Shown one piece after another: positions 40,536 to 50,519 of a DNA stretch of 64,000 bases; position 1 is the first letter of the stretch, and each line of letters starts with the position of its first letter. The stretch lies in assembly GCA_964508135.1 (NCBI GenBank), contig CAZDSU010000037.1, forward strand, positions 1 through 64,000. The letters run 5' to 3'. The notes beneath the pieces were generated by a model that saw only the letters and a list, made by a program, of their open reading frames with translations, searched no databases and was not told where the DNA came from. The position numbers and the translations under genes are program-made. Source of the DNA: UBA6168 sp964508135 (GTDB taxonomy: Bacteria; Bacteroidota; Bacteroidia; Chitinophagales; Saprospiraceae).

Positions 40536-42062
40536 CTATTTTTTCCGAAGGAAGCCCAATTTGGCTGTCAGTCGCCGCCAGTCCGAATCCTCAATGATTC
40601 CCGTCGTTCGGGCCAGTACGAGATAAATTGGCAGGTAGCAAGCCGCCAAGATGAAAAAGCCGAAGTAGCGGGGCAGTTCTACCATCATTTTTAATCCAAA
40701 AACCGGCAAGGCGGCGAGAGCGGCCACGCCGAGCGCCTTGGCGTAGAACCCAAATGGAAACACCTCCCGGAAGCGCACTTTCAGCAGAGCCTGAATATTG
40801 TGGAGCGCATACCACCATGAAAAAATATTGGCCAACAGCGCTGCCAACGGCGGCCCGGCCATGCCCAGCCACAGCACGAGCGGCACACTGAGCAACGCAT
40901 TTATCAGAAAAAGATAAATGGCGCTGCGGGTGATGGTGCCGGTGCTGCCCAGCGCCTTTTGCATGTTGCTGTACGAAGCCACCCGTTGAAGCAGAATGAA
41001 GGTGTAAATGCGGAACGGGATCACCGCATCGGCGTAACTTTCAGGCAGCAACAGGGCGATGAACTCTTCGGCAGCCACCAAAAACACCATCACCAACGGC
41101 AGCACGATGACCGAAACCTTTTGGACACTTTTGAACCAAAGCCCCAACAGCGCTGATCGCTCGCCCCGAATATGGTGGCCGACGAGCTGCGTCATCATCA
41201 CCGCCGACACGGTGTAGGCGATGGTGGGGATGATGGGCAGTTCGATAGCTCCCGAGTTATAGACGGCGAAAACCGTACTGGGCAGGAGCCACTGCACCAC
41301 CTGCTTGTCCACCATCTTGTTGAGCACCCAAAAAATCTGTGCGAGGCTGAGGGGCACCGAGTAGTGCAGCACTTCCCGCATGGTGCCTTCCGGCAAGGTT
41401 ACAAGCGGCTCGTTTTTGAACAGTTTTTGAAAAATAGCCGTACTAACGCACAACCGCAGCCCGCTGTAAATGAGCAGCCCAAAAGGAATTGCCGCCACTG
41501 GGTTTGGCAACAATAGTGGGATCGTCATGGCCATGAACTGCGCTATGCCCGTAAAAATATTGAACCAAGCGGCCGTTTTTGTGCGGTCGAGGGCGATGAG
41601 CGCATTGGGCAGGTGCATGGTCGGAAGTTCGAGCAACAGCATGGCCATCATCACCCAGACCAGCGTTCGAACCTCGCCAAAACCCTCCCTCGAAGCGCCC
41701 AACCAACCAACCGCCAGCATGGTGACAGCGGCGGAGAAGGCCAATAAAAAAAGCATTTTGGACAGCAGCAACGTGAATGCCTTGCGATTGGCGGGCGGCA
41801 ATTTTTCGAAGAAAAAAAACACGCTGTCGGGCAAGCCGAGCTGACCGAAGGCGAGCGCCGTGGTGTAGAGCGTGAGCACGAGGTACGATACGACGGCGTT
41901 GTCTTGCTTGGTGAGCACATGGGCGAGCACTACCCCGGCCAGCATCTGCGTGATGATGGTGACGGCCCGGCTGAGGGTGAAGACCCCTGCTTTTCCGGCG
42001 AGGCTCATGCGTTTGGGCGCTGGGGTTTCTTGGTCAAGTATGTCGCTGTCAGATTTGGCCAT
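40536..42062 (-). CDS. polysaccharide flippase (Wzx/MATE-like)
   Basis: A 508-residue protein with about 13 to 14 transmembrane helices. The N-terminal pattern AGKAGVFTLSRAVTIITQMLAGVVLAHVL is typical of the MOP/oligosaccharide flippase family, which moves lipid-linked sugars across the inner membrane. Family-typical charge-poor helices continue to the C-terminus. No glycosyltransferase neighbours exist, so its lipid-linked substrate is unknown. A terminator follows it at 40434. Confidence 0.86.
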   Translation of the reverse strand: MAKSDSDILDQETPAPKRMSLAGKAGVFTLSRAVTIITQMLAGVVLAHVLTKQDNAVVSYLVLTLYTTALAFGQLGLPDSVFFFFEKLPPANRKAFTLLLSKMLFLLAFSAAVTMLAVGWLGASREGFGEVRTLVWVMMAMLLLELPTMHLPNALIALDRTKTAAWFNIFTGIAQFMAMTIPLLLPNPVAAIPFGLLIYSGLRLCVSTAIFQKLFKNEPLVTLPEGTMREVLHYSVPLSLAQIFWVLNKMVDKQVVQWLLPSTVFAVYNSGAIELPIIPTIAYTVSAVMMTQLVGHHIRGERSALLGLWFKSVQKVSVIVLPLVMVFLVAAEEFIALLLPESYADAVIPFRIYTFILLQRVASYSNMQKALGSTGTITRSAIYLFLINALLSVPLVLWLGMAGPPLAALLANIFSWWYALHNIQALLKVRFREVFPFGFYAKALGVAALAALPVFGLKMMVELPRYFGFFILAACYLPIYLVLARTTGIIEDSDWRRLTAKLGFLRKK

Positions 42063-42357
42063 TGCAAAATGATAAGAGCTTGTCTGGGATTTGTTGCCGG
42101 AGGCAAAATCGAGCTATTTTTTGTCAGTTTTTTTCCTTTTTGAAGGAGCATAGCGGGACTACGTGACTGAAAAAAGGTGAAAAAATGGCGAAGAAGAGCC
42201 GTTTCTTGACCCGGTGAGCAAATCCCAGACAAGCTCTAATGCCGCATTTGCGTTAAAACGCTGCAAAGGTTCGTTAAACTTAGGATTCGTTGTAGAATTA
42301 CGACCAAGTTTGCACTCACTTGCTTCAGTTTCTTTTTGACAACATTTATTTTTTGAC

Positions 42358-43854
42358 ATGAAAAATATACTCTCGTTGCTGGCGCTGCTGCTGCCCGTCC
42401 TTGTTTTTTCGCAGGATGAAGACCTGGTTTACTACGATTACATCTATTCGGACAATATCAAGTCCGTCAAGTTCCATGTGGACGGCTTGCAGACGAGCAT
42501 GCCCGCCATCGAGTTGGGCGGCGGGGCGAGCCTCATCCTCAGCTTCGACGACCTGGATGCGGAAGCGAAAAACTATGTGTTTTCCATTGTGCATTGCGAG
42601 GCCAACTGGCAGCCTTCCACCAACCTGACGGAGTTCGAGTACATTGACGGGTTTTCGGAAAGCCAGGTCAACGATTACGCCTTTTCCTTCAAGGTGAAAT
42701 CAGAATACACCCACTACTGGCTCACGCTGCCCAACCGGGATTTTCAGATGAAAATCAGTGGCAACTACCTGCTGAAGGTTTACGACGACGAGGACGAAAA
42801 ACGCCTCGCCATCACCCGCCGTTTCATGGTGGTGGACAACAAGGTGAACGTGTCGGGCCGGGCCGTGCGCCCCGCCCAGGTGGACAAAATCAGGACGCAC
42901 CAGGAAATTGACTTCACCGTCAACCACGAGAGCTTCGAAATCAGGAACCCCCAGCAGGAAATCAGCGCCGTGGTGATACAAAATGGGCGGTGGGACAATG
43001 CCATCACGGGCCTCAAGCCCTTGTTCAGCCGGGTGGGGCAAGAGATTTTTGACTATCAGGACAAAATCATGTTCCCTGCGGGCAAGGAGTTCCGGTACAT
43101 TGACATCCGGGGCATCCGATACCCCGACCCCCGCATCATTTCCTTGGGTCAAGAGGCGGACGGGAAGTACGTGTCAGTGCTGGAAAAAGACCTCAAGCGG
43201 GGAGAGATGCCCTACTTCGAGTGGCGGGACATCAACGGCAATTTCATCATCGAAAACACGGACGAGCGGGGCCGCATCAATTACAGCCAGAACAGTAGGC
43301 TTACCGCTGGTGATTACATCACCGAACTGGCGCCTCAAGAAGAAAGGGAGTTTAACAACAGGATAGCACAGGCCAACTCCACCCAGCAGGGTGTCATCCG
43401 ACAGGAACGCCAAGCCCTCCTCGCCCAACGGCGAGCCGAAGCTGATGCCCGTGAACGTGAGATATATGGCGATGACACCTCTGATGACGACCTCCACAGC
43501 CTCCAAAGCGAGTACCTGGAGGTGCTGGTTCAGCTCTACAGCCCCGGTGAAATGTACGACCAGGACATCTACGTCTTCGGTGGCCTGTCCGACTGGCAGC
43601 TAAAGCCGGAGTTCAAAATGACCTACAACCCTGCCACCAACTGCTACGTGGCCAAGCTCAACCTCAAGCAGGGCTACTACGAGTACGTGTATGCCGCATT
43701 GCCGCAAGGCGAAAGCAAAATTGACTTGGAGGAAACGGAGGGCGACTGGCACGAAACCGACAACTACTACACGATATTTGTCTATTACCACCCTTTCGGT
43801 GGCCGCTACGACCAGATAATTGGAGCGTATTCGTTCTCTTCGAGGCAGCAGTGA
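42358..43854 (+). CDS. type IX secretion system plug protein (DUF5103)
   Basis: A 498-residue exported protein: signal MKNILSLLALLLPVLVFSQ, then DEDLVYYDYIYSDNIKSVKFH and YDDEDEKRLAITRRFMVVD, followed by IRTHQEIDFTVNHESFEI and VIQNGRWDNAITGLKPLF. These phrases mark the DUF5103/T9SS plug family, which closes the SprA outer-membrane channel from the periplasmic side when no cargo is in place. It implies the organism has type IX secretion and gliding, consistent with gldD at 10 kb. Confidence 0.88.
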   Translation: MKNILSLLALLLPVLVFSQDEDLVYYDYIYSDNIKSVKFHVDGLQTSMPAIELGGGASLILSFDDLDAEAKNYVFSIVHCEANWQPSTNLTEFEYIDGFSESQVNDYAFSFKVKSEYTHYWLTLPNRDFQMKISGNYLLKVYDDEDEKRLAITRRFMVVDNKVNVSGRAVRPAQVDKIRTHQEIDFTVNHESFEIRNPQQEISAVVIQNGRWDNAITGLKPLFSRVGQEIFDYQDKIMFPAGKEFRYIDIRGIRYPDPRIISLGQEADGKYVSVLEKDLKRGEMPYFEWRDINGNFIIENTDERGRINYSQNSRLTAGDYITELAPQEEREFNNRIAQANSTQQGVIRQERQALLAQRRAEADAREREIYGDDTSDDDLHSLQSEYLEVLVQLYSPGEMYDQDIYVFGGLSDWQLKPEFKMTYNPATNCYVAKLNLKQGYYEYVYAALPQGESKIDLEETEGDWHETDNYYTIFVYYHPFGGRYDQIIGAYSFSSRQQ

Positions 43855-43859
43855 GGAGG

Positions 43860-43948
43860 CAGGGTTTGAGGGTTTGAGAGATTGAGGGGGTGAGGGGGTA
43901 AGGGAGTGCGTCCCCTCTCAAACCCTCAGGTTCTCAAACTCTCAAACC
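43860..43948. repeat. GGGTTTGAG/CTCAAACCC self-complementary array
   Basis: GGGTTTGAGGGTTTGAGAG (43863-43881) faces CTCTCAAACCCTCAGG and CTCAAACTCTCAAACCC (43914-43948) between convergent genes. The array can fold into a hairpin. Confidence 0.8.
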
Positions 43949-44848
43949 CTAATCCTTGAGCATTTTTACCTTAAAAATAAGCACGCTGTTCGCCGGAACC
44001 TTGCCGACGGAAATTGGGCCGTAGGCCAATTTCGAGGGCACCAGCAGCCAGCCCTCGCTGCCCGGATTGAAATGCAGGAGCCCCTCTTCCCAGCCTTCGA
44101 TGACCTTGGCTGCACCGAGCGTGAACTCGTATTTTTCCGATTGGTCAAAAACAGTATCGTCGGTCAAAAGGCCCTCGTAGGCTACTTTGACGGGAGTGCC
44201 GGGCTTTGGCGCAGCACCTTTCCCTTGCTTGGTGATGGCGTAGCTGAGGCCGGAATTGGTGCGCCGGACAATCAAGCCGTGCGCCGCCGCATACGCCTCA
44301 ATGGCTTCCAAGTCTTGCTGAAACTGCTCCTTCCGATGCTGTTCGTAGGACGTCCGCTCCCGTTCTTCCAGTTCCCGCATGTAGCGGTCGTATTGGTCGA
44401 AATCCATCACGTCCAAAAGTTCTACTTCGTAAATCAGCGCTGCATCGGGTGGTACTCCCTGAGCACCGTACTGCTGGTATCCCAGCGATGGGGGCAAGTA
44501 CAATGTTGCGCTCCCCCCTTTTTTCAGCAACTGTACCCCTAGGTCGAGGCCCTTGATGACCTCGTGGTTGCCTACCTGGAACACCAGCGGGTTGCCCTCC
44601 TCCGACTGGTCGAACACCGTGCTGTCGAGCAGCATGGCCCGGTAGCGGAGCAGTACGTAGTCGCCCTGTGCAGGGGCTTTTCCATTGCCTTTTTTTGACA
44701 ACAAATAATGGAGTCCGTCAGGCGTGGACTGCGTGGAGAGGTTGGTTTTTTGCAAAAAATCATCCAAGTAAAGCGGGCTGTCCGGCTGCGCAAACAGCAT
44801 GGAAGCGCCAAGGAGCAATAGCAATGCGAGCAGTTGTGTCTTTTTCAT
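43949..44848 (-). CDS. tandem FKBP-type peptidyl-prolyl isomerase
   Basis: A 299-residue exported protein with two FKBP domains. The first shows VLLRYRAMLLDSTVFDQSEE and VIKGLDLGVQLLKKGG with YLPPSLGYQQYGAQGVPPDA; the second VKVAYEGLLTDDTVFDQSEK and VIEGWEEGLLHFNPG with VPSKLAYGPISVGKVPAN. It would speed proline cis-trans isomerisation in the periplasm. A signal peptide (MKKTQLLALLLLLGASMLFA) is present. Gene-end location next to the array at 43860. Confidence 0.93.
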   Translation of the reverse strand: MKKTQLLALLLLLGASMLFAQPDSPLYLDDFLQKTNLSTQSTPDGLHYLLSKKGNGKAPAQGDYVLLRYRAMLLDSTVFDQSEEGNPLVFQVGNHEVIKGLDLGVQLLKKGGSATLYLPPSLGYQQYGAQGVPPDAALIYEVELLDVMDFDQYDRYMRELEERERTSYEQHRKEQFQQDLEAIEAYAAAHGLIVRRTNSGLSYAITKQGKGAAPKPGTPVKVAYEGLLTDDTVFDQSEKYEFTLGAAKVIEGWEEGLLHFNPGSEGWLLVPSKLAYGPISVGKVPANSVLIFKVKMLKD

Positions 44849-44915
44849 TTTTTGTTAGAAAAGTTTTCTTAGATACGCTGTTTGCCCCCAATTTATTCTC
44901 TCACGCTCTCACCCG

Positions 44916-46520
44916 CTAAAGCACCGTCAGGTCAATAAAATCAAGCTGGTCGGGGTAGTCCGTCGTGAAGTGTAGCCCCCGGCTTTCCCGCCGCATGGCC
45001 GCCGAGCGGATGATGAGGTAGGCGATGGTGATGAGGTTGCGCACCTCGCACAGTTGAGGCGATATCGTGGTTTTGGTATAAAGCTCCTCCGTCTCTTTGT
45101 ACAGCAGGTAGAGGCGGTCGGTGGCACGTTTGAGGCGCTCGTCGGAGCGCACGATGCCCACGTAGTAGCTCATCACGTCCTTTAACTCCTTGATACTCTG
45201 CGTGATAAGAATCAACTCCTTTGGGTCGGTAGTGCCTTGGGCGTTCCAGTCGGGAATGCTGGCGGTGGGCATGGTAGTCTGGTCAATCGTTTCCAGCACG
45301 TCGAGGTAGATGCGGTGGGCGAACACCATCGCCTCCAGCAGCGAGTTGGAAGCGAGGCGGTTGGCGCCGTGCAGGCCGGTGCAGGTACACTCCCCCGCTG
45401 CGTAGAGCCGCTGGATGCTGGTGCGTCCGATTTCGTCAGTCTTGATGCCACCGCACATGTAGTGGCAGGCGGGCGTCACGGGTATCATGGCCTTCATCGG
45501 ATCTACGCCGATGCTCATGCATTTTTCATAAATGGTGGGGAAATGCGCCAAGAAGCCTTCCTTGTCCAAGTGCCGACAGTCGAGGTACATGTATTCCAAG
45601 CCCTGTATTTTCATCTCCCGGTCAATGGCTCTCGCCACGATGTCGCGGGGAGCGAGGCTGCCCCGTTCGTCGTATTTCTTCATGAACTCCTCGCCCTGCG
45701 GCGTTTTCAGGATGGCCCCGAAGCCCCGCACTGCCTCCGACACGAGGAAGGACGGGTTGTCGCCCGCCGGGTTGTAGAGTGCCGTGGGGTGGAACTGCAC
45801 GAACTCCATGTTCTGGATGCGGCCCTTTGCTCGATAGACCATCGCCATGCCATCGCCAGTAGCGATGACGGGATTGGTGGTGTTGCGGTACACCTGACCA
45901 GCGCCACCGGTGGCCAGCAAAGTGACGTTGGCCAGCAGCGTCTCGATTTCGCCGGTCTGCTTGTTCAGGGCGTAGGCGCCGTAGCATTCGATGTTGGGCG
46001 TGACCCTCGTTACCGTGTGGCCGAGGTGGTGCTGGGTGATGATGTCAATGGCAAAATAATGCTCCAGCACCGTGATGTTAGGGGTGAGGTCGGCTTGGGC
46101 GCTGAGGGTGCGCTGTATTTCCCAGCCAGTGAGGTCTTTGTAGTGCAGGATGCGGTTTTCGCTGTGGCCGCCCTCCTTGGCGAGGTCGTAGGCTTCGCCT
46201 TTTTTTTTGTCAAAACGGGCGCCCCAATCAATGATTTCCTGCACCCGTTCGGGGCCTTCCTTCACCACGATTTCCACGATTTTTTCATCGCAAAGCCCGT
46301 CGCCAGCAATGAGCGTATCTTCGATATGCTTCTGGTAGCTGTCCGTCTCAAAGTCCCAAACAGCGGCCACGCCGCCTTGGGCGTAGCGGGTATTGCTCTC
46401 GGTTTCGTTGGTTTTCGTCAGCACCGTAACCTTGAGGTCTGGTCTATCTTGTGCGATTTTCAGGGCAAACGTAAGCCCGGCGATGCCAGAACCAAGCACA
46501 AGTATGTCGCTTTGAATCAT
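44916..46520 (-). CDS. nadB: L-aspartate oxidase
   Basis: A 534-residue FAD enzyme converting L-aspartate to iminoaspartate, the first step of NAD synthesis with NadA. Visible: the dinucleotide loop LVLGSGIAGLTFALKIA, NTRYAQGGVAAVW, GGHSENRILHYKDLTG, LLATGGAGQVYRNTTNP, VQFHPTALYNPAG, HYMCGGIKTDEIGRTS and ECTCTGLHGANRLASNSLLE. No nadA or nadC lies beside it. Confidence 0.95.
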   Translation of the reverse strand: MIQSDILVLGSGIAGLTFALKIAQDRPDLKVTVLTKTNETESNTRYAQGGVAAVWDFETDSYQKHIEDTLIAGDGLCDEKIVEIVVKEGPERVQEIIDWGARFDKKKGEAYDLAKEGGHSENRILHYKDLTGWEIQRTLSAQADLTPNITVLEHYFAIDIITQHHLGHTVTRVTPNIECYGAYALNKQTGEIETLLANVTLLATGGAGQVYRNTTNPVIATGDGMAMVYRAKGRIQNMEFVQFHPTALYNPAGDNPSFLVSEAVRGFGAILKTPQGEEFMKKYDERGSLAPRDIVARAIDREMKIQGLEYMYLDCRHLDKEGFLAHFPTIYEKCMSIGVDPMKAMIPVTPACHYMCGGIKTDEIGRTSIQRLYAAGECTCTGLHGANRLASNSLLEAMVFAHRIYLDVLETIDQTTMPTASIPDWNAQGTTDPKELILITQSIKELKDVMSYYVGIVRSDERLKRATDRLYLLYKETEELYTKTTISPQLCEVRNLITIAYLIIRSAAMRRESRGLHFTTDYPDQLDFIDLTVL

Positions 46521-46668
46521 GTTGTATTTTGTTTACAAAAACACAAAGTTACACAGCGTTGGGTCAAAATTGGGAGTGGTCAAAATTAAGTAGGGCCAAG
46601 TGTTTTTTGTTTTTTGAAACCCTTCCACTACTTTTAGCCGCAGATTTTTCACCAAAAAAAATTCAAAC

Positions 46669-47457
46669 ATGACAGAAGAACCAGTGGCAAAAATTGAAAG
46701 GATACTCAGTGAAGGAAGTGATTTTAAGTTCAGCGACTACATCAGCCGGGGATTTGCTATCCTGCAAAAAAACCTGGGCGGGTTCATCGGGTACACTGCC
46801 ATTTTTTTGGTGCTTTACTTCGTCATCGGCCTGATTCCATTTTTTGTAGGGCCTTTCGCCAACATGTTGGTGGTCGGGCCAGCCATGATTACAGGATTTT
46901 ACCTTGTTGCCCGAAAGCTCGACCGGGGCGAACGCACGGAGTTTGGCGATTTTTTTAGAGGCTTTGATTTCACGGGACAGTTGGCGCTTGGTGCTTTAGT
47001 GACTAACTTATTTACTTGGATTTCCGTCATACCCTTCCTAATTGTGGTCTGGGATTCTGGACTTGTAGAATGGTACATGGACGTATTGGCAAACCCAACC
47101 GAGCAGCCTGGAATTCCAGACTTGCCCCCAGCCTGGTCACTGCTATTGTTGCTACCTTCGATTTACCTCTCCATCGCCTACGCTTGGACGTTCCCTTTCG
47201 TGGCACTATACGGCATGGGCTTCTGGGATGCAATGGAGGCAAGTAGGCGTATGTTGACGAAGCACTGGTTCATTTATTTTTTATTTTCGATGGTGGTGGG
47301 CCTAATCGTATTTGCGGGAATATTTCTGTTGTGCGTCGGCCTCTTGGCTACTATCCCGGCAGCTTTTTGCATGATATACGCCGCCTTTGCCGACGTGACC
47401 AAACTGAACGAAGAACCCAGCGAAGGTGATGGGATTGAGCGGCACTTGATTTCCTGA
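46669..47457 (+). CDS. integral membrane protein of unknown function
   Basis: A 262-residue protein with about five or six transmembrane helices (for example YTAIFLVLYFVIGLIPFFVG and YFLFSMVVGLIVFAGIFLLC) following a cytoplasmic start. It resembles the DUF975/glycerophosphodiesterase membrane-domain type of protein: GFYLVARKLDRGERTEFGDFF and WAWTFPFVALYGM-like helices. No catalytic motif. Divergent from nadB; a regulatory or stress-related role is not supported by the sequence. Confidence 0.7.
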   Translation: MTEEPVAKIERILSEGSDFKFSDYISRGFAILQKNLGGFIGYTAIFLVLYFVIGLIPFFVGPFANMLVVGPAMITGFYLVARKLDRGERTEFGDFFRGFDFTGQLALGALVTNLFTWISVIPFLIVVWDSGLVEWYMDVLANPTEQPGIPDLPPAWSLLLLLPSIYLSIAYAWTFPFVALYGMGFWDAMEASRRMLTKHWFIYFLFSMVVGLIVFAGIFLLCVGLLATIPAAFCMIYAAFADVTKLNEEPSEGDGIERHLIS

Positions 47458-47573
47458 TGCTGGGGCAGGTTGCAATATTGGCGAGTGCTAGAAACAAGTA
47501 TTGCCGCCAAAACAATTTGGTGCATTGATTTTCGGGTTCATTCAAAAACCTTTGCATTGCCAGCATCGAACGC

Positions 47574-48731
47574 TCAAGACGGCAACCAGCTCCGGTAATA
47601 CTCTTTGTCCTCAATGCCAGCCGCATGTTCCGTCATTTTCAATGGCCGGAACGTGTCCACCATTACCGCCAGTTCCAGCGTTTCCTTTTTGCCAATGCTC
47701 TTTTCCACCGTACCGAGGTGCGGCCCGTGTGGGATGCCACCGGGGTGCAGCGTGATTTGGCCCCGCTCCACGCTCTTGCGGCTCATGAAGTCGCCGTCCA
47801 CGTAGTACAGTACTTCGTCGCTGTCAATGTTGCTGTGGTTGTAGGGTGCCGGGATGGCCAGCGGATGGTAGTCGTAGAGCCGAGGCACGAAGCTGCAAAT
47901 GACGAAGCCCCGTGTATCAAAAGTCTGGTGGATGGGCGGCGGCATGTGCAGGCGGCCCGTTATCGGCTCGAAGTTGTGGATGCTGAAAGCGTAGGGATAC
48001 AGGTAGCCGTCCCAGCCCACCACGTCGAAGGGGTGGTTGAGGTAGTGATACGGGTAAATCTGGTCCTGCTTTTTGATGTAAAAAAGGAAGTCGCCCTGCT
48101 CGTCGTGCGTCTCCAACTGCATCGGCTTTCGGATGTCCCGTTCACAGAAGGGCGAGTGTTCGAGCAACTGGCCGTAGTTGTTGCGGTAGCGCTTTGGCGT
48201 GGTGATGGGGCTGGTGCTCTCGATGATGAGCAGGCGGTTGTTTTCGTCGTTGAAGGTCAGTTGGTACGTCGTTCCACGGGGCACCACGAGGTAGTCGCCG
48301 TAACTGAAATCGAGGTTGCCGTACATCGTTCGCAGCGTCCCCGTGCCTTCGTGGATGAAAATCACCTCGTCCGCATCGGCGTTTTTGTAAAAATAGTCCG
48401 ACATGCTCTTGCGGGGAGCGGCGAGGGTTATGCGGCAGTCGTCATTGACCAGTACAGGTTTTCGGCTGCGGAGGTAGTCGTCCTCAGGTACTATCTGGAA
48501 TCCTTTGAGGCTGCGGTGCTTGAGTTGTTTGTCAGAAACCAGCTTCGGTGCCACGCTGTACGGGTCTCCCACCTGCACGATTTGGGTGGGCGGGTGGGTG
48601 TGGTAGATCAGCGAATAGACATCGCTGAACCCTTCAGTGGAGAACAGTTCCTCGCTGTACAGCGAGCCGTCCGGCTTTCGGAACTGGGTGTGCCGCTTGG
48701 GGGGGAATTTGCCGAGTTGATGGTAGTGCAT
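47574..48731 (-). CDS. hmgA: homogentisate 1,2-dioxygenase
   Basis: A 385-residue ring-cleaving dioxygenase of tyrosine/phenylalanine catabolism, opening homogentisate to maleylacetoacetate with a non-haem iron. Recognised from MHYHQLGKFPPKRHTQF, LIYHTHPPTQI, DADEVIFIHEGTGTLRT (cupin strand), YLVVPRGTTYQL, FDVVGWDGYLYPYAFSIHNFEP and the late iron-ligand region LHPGGIPHGPHLG. No fumarylacetoacetase or maleylacetoacetate isomerase gene is next to it. Confidence 0.94.
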   Translation of the reverse strand: MHYHQLGKFPPKRHTQFRKPDGSLYSEELFSTEGFSDVYSLIYHTHPPTQIVQVGDPYSVAPKLVSDKQLKHRSLKGFQIVPEDDYLRSRKPVLVNDDCRITLAAPRKSMSDYFYKNADADEVIFIHEGTGTLRTMYGNLDFSYGDYLVVPRGTTYQLTFNDENNRLLIIESTSPITTPKRYRNNYGQLLEHSPFCERDIRKPMQLETHDEQGDFLFYIKKQDQIYPYHYLNHPFDVVGWDGYLYPYAFSIHNFEPITGRLHMPPPIHQTFDTRGFVICSFVPRLYDYHPLAIPAPYNHSNIDSDEVLYYVDGDFMSRKSVERGQITLHPGGIPHGPHLGTVEKSIGKKETLELAVMVDTFRPLKMTEHAAGIEDKEYYRSWLPS

Positions 48732-48840
48732 GGTCAGGAACAGCTTTTAAAAAGTTGTGGTCGAGGCAGCGAAACTGTCTCGACCACAAAAATAGAAAAT
48801 AGTATTTCGAGCACGTGTTATGCAGCTTAAAAGACTTTTG

Positions 48841-50481
48841 TCACCCTTTCAAAATCGAATCGTACTTCGCTCGGTCACCAAACAATTTCACCGCCTCCTT
48901 GATTTCCAAGTCGTTGCGAAGCCCCATCTGGATACGGCCTTTTTCGTAAAAAGCACGGCTCACGATTTCCTTCTCAATCATGTCCGAGATGCGCTCCTTG
49001 TGCTTGTCAATATCTGCCTTTTTGGCGGCAACGACCTTGGTTTCCAGCGCTTGAATATCGGCTTGGGAGAGATAGCCGCCCGTCTTCGATTTTTCTTTCA
49101 AATCCTTGAGCAATTTCTCCGTTTCGGTATCGAAATCGAAGTTTTGTTTAGCCAAAAATTGGAGGAAATCATCCCAGTCGGTGAAGTGGAAATCCTCCAG
49201 TGACTTGACTTCTGGGTTTTTCAACATCCATTGGTTCACGTAATTGAACACCACATATTTTTCATCCAACGTTTGTAAAATATTGCTCCCTGCATCGCTG
49301 TCGAGCACGATGTCAGGCTTCACGCCGCCGCCATCCAGCACAGGGCGGCCGTTGCGGGTCTTGAACGGGGCGCGTTTCGATTCGGCGATGTCCACTGGTT
49401 CGCCATTCTGGTATTCCACGGCTTGGATGCAGCGCCCGCTGGGAATGTAGTATTTGGCGGTGGTCATTTTTACCTTGGCGTTGTAGCCGATGTCACGGGT
49501 GTTTTGCACAAGGCCCTTTCCGTAGCTGCGCTGACCCAGCAGCACGCCCCGGTCGAGGTCCTGGATGGTGCCCGACACGATTTCGGAGGCAGACGCCGAG
49601 CCTTTGTTTATCAGCACGATGAGCGGCACTTGGGGGTCGCTCGGCGGATTTTGGGTGCGGAAGCTCCGGTCCCAGTCCTTCACCTTTCCCTTGGTGGTCA
49701 CCACAAGCTCGTCTTTCGGGATAAAAATATTGCACAGATTGACTGCTTCGGCCAACAGGCCGCCGCCGTTGTCCCGCAGGTCGAGAATGACGCCCTTGAG
49801 GTTGGGCTGCTCCGTTTTTAGGTCACGGAGCGCCTTGCCCACGTTTGCGCCAGCGTCGCGGGTGAAGGTCGTGAGGGCGATATAGCCCACATCGCTGGAA
49901 ACCATGCCGGAGTAGGGGATATTGGACACCTCAACTTCGTCACGCACGAGGGTGATGTTCAGGTTTTTGGCTTCGCCAAGGCGGCTGATGGTCAACTCGA
50001 CCTCCGTGCCGGGGTAGCCTTTCAGGATGGCGCTGACCTCGTCGCTGGTTTTGCCCTTCGTGTCCTTGCCATCAATGGCCACGATTTTGTCGCCAGCCTT
50101 GAGGCCCGCCTTTTGGGCGGGTGCGCCGAGGTAGGGCGCCACCACGGTCGGCAGCTCGTCAATGATGCGGATGTCCGCCCCGATGCCATTGTATTTCCCT
50201 TCGGTAATGAAGCGATAGCCCTCGATTTGTGTCTCGGAAATATAGTCGGTGTAGGGGTCGAGGCTCTCCATCATGGCGTCAATCCCCGTCTTCATCAGGG
50301 TTGACGGGTTGATTTCGTCCACGTAGTAGGTGTTCACCTCCTTGTAGAGGTTGGTGAAAATCTCGATGTTCTTGGCGATTTCGAAGTAGTTGCCGTTTTC
50401 GACAATCGTCGTGGCCAGACCAGTGAAAACCAAGGTTCCAATGGCCAAAAACTTGGCAGTACGGGTTTTTAGTAGCTTCAT
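48841..50481 (-). CDS. S41 C-terminal processing peptidase
   Basis: A 546-residue exported S41 protease: N-terminal signal/anchor helix, a PDZ domain (YNGIGADIRIIDELPTVVAP, GLKAGDKIVAIDGKD), then the tail-specific protease core: GVILDLRDNGGGLLAEAVNL, catalytic Ser in INKGSASASEIVSGT, Lys in LLGQRSYGKGLVQNT. The C-terminal extension is helical. It trims or degrades periplasmic proteins tagged at their C-terminus. Transcribed together with the upstream PqqB-like gene (38 bp gap). Confidence 0.93.
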   Translation of the reverse strand: MKLLKTRTAKFLAIGTLVFTGLATTIVENGNYFEIAKNIEIFTNLYKEVNTYYVDEINPSTLMKTGIDAMMESLDPYTDYISETQIEGYRFITEGKYNGIGADIRIIDELPTVVAPYLGAPAQKAGLKAGDKIVAIDGKDTKGKTSDEVSAILKGYPGTEVELTISRLGEAKNLNITLVRDEVEVSNIPYSGMVSSDVGYIALTTFTRDAGANVGKALRDLKTEQPNLKGVILDLRDNGGGLLAEAVNLCNIFIPKDELVVTTKGKVKDWDRSFRTQNPPSDPQVPLIVLINKGSASASEIVSGTIQDLDRGVLLGQRSYGKGLVQNTRDIGYNAKVKMTTAKYYIPSGRCIQAVEYQNGEPVDIAESKRAPFKTRNGRPVLDGGGVKPDIVLDSDAGSNILQTLDEKYVVFNYVNQWMLKNPEVKSLEDFHFTDWDDFLQFLAKQNFDFDTETEKLLKDLKEKSKTGGYLSQADIQALETKVVAAKKADIDKHKERISDMIEKEIVSRAFYEKGRIQMGLRNDLEIKEAVKLFGDRAKYDSILKG

Positions 50482-50519
50482 TTTTAAGTTTTTGAAAATC
50501 TATTTTTAAGGTAAAAGGT

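Noticed and set aside
45237..46589. 450-codon frame antisense to nadB
   Set aside because: Shadow of a clear L-aspartate oxidase; no family resemblance.
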